Of a stretch of DNA of 39,987 nucleotides, positions 1-7,059 are shown piece by piece; position 1 is the stretch's first letter; each line of letters starts with the position of its first letter. The notes beneath the pieces are model-generated. The model worked only from the letters and a program-made list of their open reading frames with translations. It searched no databases and had not been told where the DNA came from. The translations under genes and the position numbers were made by a program. The stretch comes from an uncultured Candidatus Melainabacteria bacterium (GTDB taxonomy: Bacteria; Cyanobacteriota; Vampirovibrionia; Gastranaerophilales; Gastranaerophilaceae), in the NCBI GenBank assembly GCA_947570135.1, contig CANOTP010000011.1, positions 1 through 39,987 on the forward strand, read 5' to 3'.

Positions 1-86
1 AAAACCGTATGCCACCGAACCGCCTTCGGACATTGGAAACAATGGAAGACATTAGGCAAAACTGTAAAGGCAGAATATATGCCAAT

Positions 87-260
87 ATGTTTACAGTTAA
101 AGAGTTTGCAGAAACTTTTAAGATAGGTATTAATACTGTTTACAAGTTATGCAAAACCAAAGATTTTCCAGTAATCCAAATTGGCGGTAAAAAATACATA
201 CTTGCAAATGATTTTAACGAATGGGTGATGAAAAATGTAGGAAAGGTAATAGAACTATGA
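87..260 (+). CDS. excisionase-like HTH DNA-binding protein
   Basis: The short product consists almost entirely of a MerR/excisionase-type winged helix: FTVKEFAETFKIG then NTVYKLCKT form the helix-turn-helix, and PVIQIGGKKYILANDFNEW is the wing and closing helix seen in phage and ICE excisionases. Such proteins bend DNA at the attachment site and steer the integrase toward excision, which fits the integrase at 2335. The frame is open upstream to position 9, with in-frame ATGs at 9 and 42. The ATG at 87 is chosen because the domain starts there, but no start has a convincing ribosome site. The frame may also begin left of the window. The stop overlaps the next start (257) by four bases, suggesting coupled translation. 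Confidence 0.6.
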   Translation: MFTVKEFAETFKIGINTVYKLCKTKDFPVIQIGGKKYILANDFNEWVMKNVGKVIEL

Positions 261-658
261 TGAATGGAAATTATTACCACAGAACACACAAAAACTTTAA
301 ACCTGGCACACGAGGAAAAGTTGACCATAGAGACAGCCCAACTAATTTATTCGGAATTCAAAATACAGATAGAGAAATTAAGTGGGTACAATCAGAAGAT
401 GTTAAAAATGACAGCCTCATTGGATATCATCAAGTTGTTTTTGCACTATCCAAACTTATAAACATTTACTCCAATGTAAAAATAAAGGAATGGCTAGATA
501 AAGACCAAACTTTTAACAGCTTGTTGAAAGAAGATAATCTAGGACGAAAATACATAATTTACAGCGATTACAAAAAATGGGCTGTAGTCAACAGTAAAAA
601 GTTAAATTTAAAAGAGAGACAAAAGAAGGAGATTAAATTATGGATATTAGGTTTATAA
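257..658 (+). CDS. hypothetical small protein of the element
   Basis: Function not recognised. The product is about 133 residues, with a basic, His/Arg/Gly-rich first 40 residues and a more ordinary C-terminal half. Around residues 70-115 the pattern KIKEWLDKDQTF...GRKYIIYSDYKKW loosely resembles the wing and last helix of the excisionase-like protein just upstream, so it may be a second small DNA-binding protein. The start at 257 has a purine-rich AGGAAAGG (about 240-247) at good spacing and overlaps the upstream stop. Third codon positions in this frame are clearly AT-rich, as expected here. A competing 65-codon frame (264-461) overlaps the first half. The 3' end overlaps the next gene by 19 bases. 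Confidence 0.5.
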   Translation: MMNGNYYHRTHKNFKPGTRGKVDHRDSPTNLFGIQNTDREIKWVQSEDVKNDSLIGYHQVVFALSKLINIYSNVKIKEWLDKDQTFNSLLKEDNLGRKYIIYSDYKKWAVVNSKKLNLKERQKKEIKLWILGL

Positions 659-1209
659 ATGTAGAACACTCAATCAAATTTAGGACTATGAAAGAGGCGG
701 AGCGTGAGGCAAATCGTTTAAAAATGGTTATGGATAGATTTGCAAAAAGAACAAAAATACCATTTGCTTGTTTGTTCGGCGTAAGTCAGTTAAGTTTAAG
801 ATTTGGCGAATATGTATTATTTCATAATGGCAAAAAAGGTCGTCCTATAAGAAAAGCTGTTTCAAAAATCAAATTATTTGAACCGCCTGAAACAGTAGCA
901 CCACATTTACATATTTTTATAGTTTATACAGAGCAAGAAAAAAGAATTTCGAACAAAATAGTTGAGAGTATAACTAAAAGATTTGGTAATGATAGTTCAC
1001 GAGCTTACGATATTACAAATACAGACCCGCTATATTTTTTACAATATGTAGCAAGACAATCGGGAATTCTAAGATTTGTAGAAGATTTTACAAATACAAT
1101 CCAGTTTGATTTAAAGAAAATGTGCAGAATTTCAATAAAGCAAAAAGACGGTCTTTATTTTCACAATAATAACCGACACGACAGCCGCTTTAGATTGCCA
1201 GCAGATTAA
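640..1209 (+). CDS. putative HUH-type replication initiator
   Basis: A 189-residue protein with PHLHIFIVY near residue 88, which matches the His-hydrophobic-His metal-binding motif (motif II) of rolling-circle Rep and related HUH endonucleases. About 40 residues later, YFLQYVARQSG sits where the motif III tyrosine, which attacks DNA, would be expected. In known Rep proteins this segment is usually Y-x-x-K-Y; here the Lys position is not clear, so assignment rests on partial motifs. The start is well supported by AAGAAGGAG six to eight bases upstream, inside the end of the preceding gene. Such a protein could nick an origin in the following non-coding stretch and let the excised element replicate as a circle. 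It could also be an unrelated HTH or relaxase-like protein. Confidence 0.45.
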   Translation: MDIRFINVEHSIKFRTMKEAEREANRLKMVMDRFAKRTKIPFACLFGVSQLSLRFGEYVLFHNGKKGRPIRKAVSKIKLFEPPETVAPHLHIFIVYTEQEKRISNKIVESITKRFGNDSSRAYDITNTDPLYFLQYVARQSGILRFVEDFTNTIQFDLKKMCRISIKQKDGLYFHNNNRHDSRFRLPAD

Positions 1210-1747
1210 GTTTCAGCATACTGTAAAAATACATGTGTAATTATTAATGGATAGAGTAAAAGGGTATGGGTAAGAACAGATTAGTTGATATTGTTATTAG
1301 TTGATAATAAAAATATATAAAATTTGTATTTGACCAATGCCCATACCTAAAACCTCTACAAATCAATAATAATGGTGGTGAACAAAGGATTTTAACGAGA
1401 TTTTTTGCAAAACTCATTAAGCATTTACAGTATTGTAATTTATTTTAAGTATTTTATTTGAGCCAAGTGTATGGTTAATGACGAAATGTTTTACCGCAAA
1501 GAGGTATTATCCCATACGAAATAACAAACTCTCAAAATATGTTCAGAAAATGCGTGTATAAAAATCATCAACTTAACAGAACTTGATTAAGAAATGTCTT
1601 TAAATAGGTTATGGTCTAAAACAACATTTTGAAAGTGTTTGAAATGTATTTGTTTAGGGTTGATTTTTTAATTTTTAAATAAATATTTGCGTAAGTCTTT
1701 ACAATCAAACATCAATATCCAATAATGCAAAAGTCCAAGGAGTAAAA
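1210..1747. other. 540-base non-coding region with repeats, possible origin
   Basis: No convincing gene on either strand. The stretch contains an inverted repeat GGTATGGG (1263-1270) / CCCATACC (1340-1347), a further CCCATAC at 1511-1517, and a direct repeat TTAGTTGATA at 1281-1290 and 1297-1306. It is very AT-rich. Its place directly after the putative HUH protein suggests a replication origin or nick site, or the control region for the recombinase operon. This is inference; no canonical origin consensus is identified. Confidence 0.35.
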
Positions 1748-2335
1748 ATGGATAAAGAAGAAACTAAAGTCCAAAATGTCGCTTATATCCGAGTAAGCAC
1801 ATTAGAACAAAACACAGAAAGTCAATTTGAAATTTTAGAACCCTACAAAATTGACAAGTATTTTGAAGAAAAAGTTAGTGGTAAAAACACAGACCGCCCA
1901 AAACTTTTAGAAATGATTGATTATGTTAGAAAAGGCGATACGGTCTATATTAAAGATTTTTCAAGGCTTGCACGCAGTACAAAAGATTTACTTTGGATTA
2001 TAGAAGAATTAGAGAAAAAAGAAGTTAAGCTAATAAGTCACAAGGAAAATTTTGATACAAGTACACCAGCAGGCAAGTTAATGGTTACAATGCTTGGTGC
2101 GATTTATGAATTTGAACGTGCAAATCTTTTAGAACGTCAAAAAGACGGCATTGCTGTTGCGAAAAAAGAGGGGAAATACAAAGGCAGAAAGAAAATTAAT
2201 AAACCTGCAAACTGGCATGAAGTTTACAGCGATTGGTCTTGTCGCAAAATTACAGCTAAAAAGGCTTGTGAATTATTAAAGCTAAAAACTAACACTTTTT
2301 ACAACTTTGTAAAAGAAGAAAGAGAGGTTGCATAA
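1748..2335 (+). CDS. serine recombinase (resolvase/invertase family)
   Basis: A 195-residue small serine recombinase. The catalytic domain begins VAYIRVSTLEQN, placing the nucleophilic serine at residue 17. It continues with the conserved KDFSRLARS arginine motif, the FDTSTPAGKLMVTMLG segment and the E-helix YEFERANLLERQKDGI. The last 45 residues form a Hin-like helix-turn-helix DNA-binding domain (KITAKKACELLKLKTNTFYNFV). Full length for the family, and all visible catalytic residues are present. A clean AAGGAG lies seven bases before the ATG. Its stop overlaps the integrase start by one base (TAATG), so the two recombinases are translationally coupled. The role is probably resolution of multimers or inversion within the element. 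Confidence 0.93.
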   Translation: MDKEETKVQNVAYIRVSTLEQNTESQFEILEPYKIDKYFEEKVSGKNTDRPKLLEMIDYVRKGDTVYIKDFSRLARSTKDLLWIIEELEKKEVKLISHKENFDTSTPAGKLMVTMLGAIYEFERANLLERQKDGIAVAKKEGKYKGRKKINKPANWHEVYSDWSCRKITAKKACELLKLKTNTFYNFVKEEREVA

Positions 2336-3522
2336 TGGCAAAACGAAGAAGTAATGGCGAAGGATGTATATATAAAGATTCTCGTAGCGGGAAATGGAAA
2401 GGGAAATTTGAAATAGGCTACGATGCAAAAGGTAACAGAAAATTCAAATCTTGTACAGGAAATTCAGAGCGGGAAGTAAGATTATTACTTAAAGATTTAA
2501 TGGAAAAGCACCACGCAGGAATTGATATCAGTCCAAAAAGTTTGAAAGTTGGAGAATTTTTTGATAAATGGTTTTATGGTTCTGTTATTGATAGCTTGCG
2601 AACTTCAACAAGCCAAAGTTATGAAATGATAATAAGACGACACATAAAGCCGCATATCGGAGATATTTCACTTGCAAATTTAACAGGTGAGGACATAAGA
2701 AAATTTTATAAATTTCTTTATGATGACGGCAGATTAAATGGTAGAGGCGGACTTGCTCCAAAAACTGTAGAAAATATACATTTAGTTATTAGTAGTGGAA
2801 TAAATTTTGCACTTAAAGAGGGAATCATTATTAGAAATCCTTTGCTTACTGTTAAATTAAGACGTGAAGGCAAAAAAGAAGTTGAAGTATTTACCAAGGA
2901 AGAACAAGATTTAATTACTGCTGAATGTCCAAACCATTACTACGGTATGGCAATCAAGTTTGATTTTTATACGGGCTTAAGAGCTGGGGAGTTGTTAGGC
3001 TTAACTTGGGATTGCGTAAACTTCGAGAAAAATACCGTTAGAATCAACAAACAAGTGCAACGTAATAAAAATTTTGACAAACGAGCAGATAATAAGACCA
3101 TATTAGGATTTGTATATAATACTAAAACAGAAACTTCTACACGCACAATCAAAGTTATAAAGTCTTTAATGAAAGAGCTTAAAGAGTATAAAACCAAACA
3201 AACTGTATTAAGAAAGCGAATCGGAAAAGATTATTATAATTATAATTTAGTCTTCCCAAGAGAGGACGGCTATTTTACAGACGCAGGAACATTTTTAGAT
3301 ATATTCACTAGAATGCAAAAGAAATTAGAGATTTCACCTCGCAATGTTCATGCAATACGCCACACATTTGCGACGCGAGCATTGGAACGTGGGGTGCAAC
3401 CAATAGTTGTGTCAAGAATCCTCGGACACGCAAGTATAAAAATCACCCACGACATCTACGGGCATGTAATCCAAGACTTTGCCGAGCAGGAGCTAGAGAA
3501 AATGGAAGATATCTATGTTTAA
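2335..3522 (+). CDS. int: tyrosine recombinase / integrase
   Basis: A 395-residue phage-type integrase. An N-terminal arm-binding domain (residues 1-60, with basic MAKRRSNGEG) is followed by a SAM-like core-binding domain (about 70-170) and a catalytic domain (about 185-390). The catalytic set is complete: Arg216 in TGLRAGE, Lys264 in the beta-hairpin, His339 and Arg342 in HAIRH, His365 in ILGHASI, and nucleophile Tyr375 in THDIYGH. It catalyses site-specific integration and excision. The 3' half of an initiator tRNA at the element's right end is the likely target. Unusually, it sits 3.4 kb from that site, with the NTPase cargo between them. Translation is coupled to the serine recombinase upstream. 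Confidence 0.95.
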   Translation: MAKRRSNGEGCIYKDSRSGKWKGKFEIGYDAKGNRKFKSCTGNSEREVRLLLKDLMEKHHAGIDISPKSLKVGEFFDKWFYGSVIDSLRTSTSQSYEMIIRRHIKPHIGDISLANLTGEDIRKFYKFLYDDGRLNGRGGLAPKTVENIHLVISSGINFALKEGIIIRNPLLTVKLRREGKKEVEVFTKEEQDLITAECPNHYYGMAIKFDFYTGLRAGELLGLTWDCVNFEKNTVRINKQVQRNKNFDKRADNKTILGFVYNTKTETSTRTIKVIKSLMKELKEYKTKQTVLRKRIGKDYYNYNLVFPREDGYFTDAGTFLDIFTRMQKKLEISPRNVHAIRHTFATRALERGVQPIVVSRILGHASIKITHDIYGHVIQDFAEQELEKMEDIYV

Positions 3523-3615
3523 TAATTAGCCACTTGTCTATACTTTCTTCAATATACTTAACATAACTTATAATAGTTATTCTTTTGCGATATTATAAAT
3601 AGAATAGGAGGGAGT

Positions 3616-6600
3616 ATGTCAATACATTTAAAAGACTCAAATAAAACTAGTGAGCAAGACAGTTTTAAAATTCATTCAAAGATTGCAAAAACTATTTGTG
3701 AGATTATCGAAAATTCTGATTTAGAAGAATGCTCTTTTAATATGGGATTATTTGGAAACTGGGGAAGTGGTAAAAGTTTTATAATAAAAAAGATTGCAAA
3801 AAAATTACCAAAAGAAAAATACTTATTTTTAAATGTTGATGTATGGAAATTTATAGGCACCCCTCTCTTAAGAAGTATTTTATTTGATATTAATAAACAA
3901 CTAAAAGAAAAAGCTAATGATATTTTTCCTAATGGTTATACGGAAAATAACAGAGAATTAGAAAGTATATTATATTATGAAGAAAGTCTAAAGAATGAAA
4001 TACCAATTAGTTTAGAAGAATGTGATAAAAAATTAAAGAAACTTTTTATTGCAAATAAAACATACTGGTTAACAATCTTTGGGGTTATAGTTGTATTGTT
4101 TTTGATTAGTGTTTTTGTTCCAAAAACTTTATATGATAGTTGGGGCTATTGGAGTAACGTTATAAATGGTATATTGGTAACAAATTCTAATTTGCTTGGC
4201 TTTTGTATTGGTATTTTATGTATATTAATTTATCCTTTAAAAAAAATCGGAGAAGTTTTATATAATGGTTTAGAAATTCAAAATTATAAAACTTTGCCTA
4301 ATTTTTCTCCAGAACAATTTGAAAGAATTTTTTCAAATATAACCGATACAATAAGTTATAACAAGAAGAAACTTGTTATTGTTTTTGATAACCTAGATAG
4401 ATGTGAGCCTAAATATGCGTATGAAACACTATCAACTATTAAGACATTTATGGATATAAAAAATTGTTTTTACATTGTACCTTGTGATGACAACGCTGTA
4501 AAACAATATATTGCAAATAATTATTCAATTATCAAAAATACGGAAGAAACAGAACAAAAAAACACTTTTGCAAATACATTAGGGATTGAATTTTTTGATA
4601 AACTTTTTGATACTTATATTAGAATACCAATCTTGGAAGAAATTGACAGAGATAAATTTATTGAAGAACAATTACAACAGATAACAATATTTGAAGAATT
4701 AAAAGATAATATAAGAGAAATAAGGCAAATATTATATTATGGATATAGAGGTTCTACACCTAGACAAATTAAAAAATTTATAAATGATTTTAGTACATAT
4801 TATTTATTAGCAAAAAATATTGATCCAAACAAACAGTTTTTATTAAAAAATATACCATTTTTTGCAATAATGTTAGTTATAAAGCAGAAGTGGAATTCTA
4901 TTGAAAATGTATTAATTCAAGTTCCACAGTTAATTCAAAATCCAGAAATTAAAGATACTTCGTTTAACGATTTTATTAATAAAATAAATCCACTAATTCC
5001 ACAACCATTGCCATCATTGTTACCTTTTATTTATTTAAAAGAAACCACTAATGAGCAATTTATTAATGAAAAATTAAAAAATGGAGAATTTATAGAAGAA
5101 TTTAATGAAAATATTTATAAACGGATAAGAACAGAAATTGATAACATACTTATAAGTAAAGATGAGTTATATATATTGCAAGCCGCTAATTCATCTTTTG
5201 CAACACTTATAAACTCAGAAAATATAGACAATAGTTTAAAAATAGATTTTACTCGTACTATTGGTAAAGTTGTAAGTTGTATTGATGATGTTAAGAACTT
5301 TGCAAGTTTTCTATTAAAAAATCAAAAAAATATTGATGAATTTTATAGAAGTATTAATAATATGTATAATAATGAAAAAAATATTATCAAATCAGTTCTT
5401 GTAGATTTTTTAGCTGAAAAACAAGAAACCTACGTTGATAATCAACAAAAAATATTTAATTTAATAATTCAAGATAAAACGAATTTATTTAAATGCCAAG
5501 ATATAAAAATTATTTTTTCTAGTATAACAGGTTTAACTGAAATAACTAAAAGCATACAAAACTATGTTAGATTAGCTTTTAAAAATAATAAACAAGACTT
5601 TATCCCTTCAAATTTTATAGAATTAATTATTAATTCTATTTCTCAAAATGGAATTCCTGAGCAAGCGGAAGTTTGTTTAAGAAATTTCAATGTAAATAAA
5701 TTATCTAGTACAAATAGAACATTACTAGCAACAAAAGCAAAAGATATAATAACTTACCTTAATTCTCGTCTACAATATAGTGGTGGAAATGAGATTACAA
5801 TTGCAATATCAAATATTATTCTTTGTTTGCAGTTATTATATAAAGAAGACTTTGCCGAAAACTTTTCAGGAATAATGATACAATTATATTCTATCTTAGA
5901 AAGATTAAGAACAACTACTGATACAACTAGAAGGCAATATGCTTATGATTTATTGATTGAAATGTTTTGGTTTGTTGATGATGACAACAAATTTAGTAGT
6001 GTTCTAAATCAATATACAACAAATAACAAAGATTTATTTATTGAGAAATTAAAAACAAAAAACTTTTCATACATAGAAGAATTATTCAAATATGAACTTT
6101 CACAAAAAGTTTTATTATCAGATGTAGATATTTCCAATTGTATTTATGCTACTTTTGCAAAAGAAATTTCTAAAAATTATATGACCTTATTAAGAAAAGA
6201 TGGCGATATTAAAAACTTAGAGCAATTATTGACCTGTATTAAAGAAAAAGAAATATCTTTAGATAAAACAAAATTTAAGAATGATATAATTCAAAAATAT
6301 ATTGATAATGACGATATAAAACTTATACTAGATGTTTTTAAACTCCTTAATAATAATGGATACGAAGTAACTAAAAAACAACGCTTGAGTATTAAGAATA
6401 AATTAATTGATTTTTATAAGGAAGAACCTCTAGGCAGAATTACACAACTTGGAGAGATGAAAAATTTATTATCAGAAGATGAATTCAATACAAATATATT
6501 AACTCCAATATTTAATCATATCAAATCAGAGTTAAATTCTACACATGAAGTTACCAGCTATTCAAATATAATTCAGGTTACTAACGAATCTTTTATAAAT

Positions 6601-6840
6601 TTACAATTGGAAATAGTAAATGATATTATTAGTAATTTGTCAGAAGACAACCAAGAAGCTGCAGAGTATGAGTTATGCTTAGGATTAATTCAGTTAGCAA
6701 AAAGTGCTGGACAAGACATTAGTAATTATAAAGAAAAATTGGAGGAACGTAAAACAGGATTTAACGAAAAATTGATAAATATATACAATTCTTTATACCC
6801 TCAAAATGAAAACAAGAATGAAGTTATAGATAAAACTTAA
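3616..6840 (+). CDS. KAP-family P-loop NTPase, membrane-anchored, possible phage exclusion protein
   Basis: A 1074-residue protein. GNWGSGKS at residues 47-54 is the Walker A motif, and LVIVFDNLDRCEP near residue 255 is the Walker B with the NLDR signature typical of KAP NTPases. Two hydrophobic segments, around residues 150-168 and 193-208, are inserted between them, as in KAP proteins that hang on the inner face of the membrane. The following REIRQILY...STPRQIKKFIND segment is also typical. The C-terminal 600 residues look like helical repeats of unknown role. The family includes PifA, the F-plasmid phage T7 exclusion protein. As the only cargo between integrase and attachment site, a defence role is a reasonable inference but unproven. 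AGGAGGGAG precedes the ATG. Base composition is lower in GC than any neighbour. Confidence 0.85.
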   Translation: MSIHLKDSNKTSEQDSFKIHSKIAKTICEIIENSDLEECSFNMGLFGNWGSGKSFIIKKIAKKLPKEKYLFLNVDVWKFIGTPLLRSILFDINKQLKEKANDIFPNGYTENNRELESILYYEESLKNEIPISLEECDKKLKKLFIANKTYWLTIFGVIVVLFLISVFVPKTLYDSWGYWSNVINGILVTNSNLLGFCIGILCILIYPLKKIGEVLYNGLEIQNYKTLPNFSPEQFERIFSNITDTISYNKKKLVIVFDNLDRCEPKYAYETLSTIKTFMDIKNCFYIVPCDDNAVKQYIANNYSIIKNTEETEQKNTFANTLGIEFFDKLFDTYIRIPILEEIDRDKFIEEQLQQITIFEELKDNIREIRQILYYGYRGSTPRQIKKFINDFSTYYLLAKNIDPNKQFLLKNIPFFAIMLVIKQKWNSIENVLIQVPQLIQNPEIKDTSFNDFINKINPLIPQPLPSLLPFIYLKETTNEQFINEKLKNGEFIEEFNENIYKRIRTEIDNILISKDELYILQAANSSFATLINSENIDNSLKIDFTRTIGKVVSCIDDVKNFASFLLKNQKNIDEFYRSINNMYNNEKNIIKSVLVDFLAEKQETYVDNQQKIFNLIIQDKTNLFKCQDIKIIFSSITGLTEITKSIQNYVRLAFKNNKQDFIPSNFIELIINSISQNGIPEQAEVCLRNFNVNKLSSTNRTLLATKAKDIITYLNSRLQYSGGNEITIAISNIILCLQLLYKEDFAENFSGIMIQLYSILERLRTTTDTTRRQYAYDLLIEMFWFVDDDNKFSSVLNQYTTNNKDLFIEKLKTKNFSYIEELFKYELSQKVLLSDVDISNCIYATFAKEISKNYMTLLRKDGDIKNLEQLLTCIKEKEISLDKTKFKNDIIQKYIDNDDIKLILDVFKLLNNNGYEVTKKQRLSIKNKLIDFYKEEPLGRITQLGEMKNLLSEDEFNTNILTPIFNHIKSELNSTHEVTSYSNIIQVTNESFINLQLEIVNDIISNLSEDNQEAAEYELCLGLIQLAKSAGQDISNYKEKLEERKTGFNEKLINIYNSLYPQNENKNEVIDKT

Positions 6841-6974
6841 CAACACATTCTGCAACACATGAGTTTAACAAATTATAATCAACTTGGTGAAACAAGATAA
6901 ATTCTCATAAAATTTAGTGCCAAGTCGTGGTAAATCGTGAAATTTTATTTCGGGTTGGGTAATGCGAGGCTGTC

Positions 6975-7019
6975 CTCATAACCCGAAGGTCGTTGGTTCA
7001 AATCCAGCACCCGCAACCA
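6975..7019 (+). other. attachment site: 3' half of initiator tRNA-Met
   Basis: The sequence from the anticodon loop (CAT at 6977-6979) through the anticodon-stem 3' strand, variable loop, T arm (GTTGG-TTCAAAT-CCAGC), acceptor strand and encoded CCA (7017-7019) matches bacterial initiator tRNA. The upstream 30 bases cannot form the matching 5' anticodon stem, D arm or acceptor strand, so the gene is only half present. This is what an integrase crossover in the anticodon loop leaves at the distal end of an element. The functional tRNA should be at the other end. An inverted pair TTCGGGTT / AACCCGAA spans 6949-6986 and may be part of the integrase core site. Confidence 0.8.
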
Positions 7020-7026
7020 TTTATTT

Positions 7027-7056
7027 AAAAGCATTGAAGATTTCTTCAATGCTTTT
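7027..7056. terminator. bidirectional hairpin terminator
   Basis: AAAAGCATTGAAGA (7027-7040) pairs with TCTTCAATGCTTTT (7043-7056), giving a long stem with A- and T-rich flanks on both sides. It lies just after the tRNA 3' half and directly next to the stop codon of the leftward gene at 7060, so it can serve both. It was probably the original terminator of the initiator tRNA gene. Confidence 0.75.
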
Positions 7057-7059
7057 TGT

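Larger units (their letters stand above)
1..7019. mobile_element. integrated element, right-hand part
   Basis: An excisionase-like protein, a putative HUH replication protein, a serine recombinase, a tyrosine integrase and a large KAP NTPase lie together, and the block ends at a lone 3' half of an initiator tRNA (6975-7019). Tyrosine integrases commonly recombine inside tRNA genes and leave the 3' half duplicated at both ends. The genes are visibly more AT-rich than the housekeeping genes to the right, especially the NTPase. No capsid, portal, relaxase or conjugation gene is visible, so a plasmid-like integrative element fits better than a prophage. The left boundary is outside the window, so total size and other cargo are unknown. 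Confidence 0.75.

Noticed and set aside
264-461. A 65-codon frame overlapping the gene at 257-658, with protein-like helical composition; a lost T in the T-run at 438-442 would join it to the 3' part of that gene.
   Set aside because: The 257 frame is open throughout, has the better-placed purine-rich ribosome site and clearly more AT at third codon positions. The frameshift idea needs an assumed sequence change, though it is not fully excluded.
6943-7019. A full initiator tRNA gene.
   Set aside because: The upstream 30 bases cannot form the acceptor 5' strand, D arm or anticodon 5' strand; only the 3' half is real.
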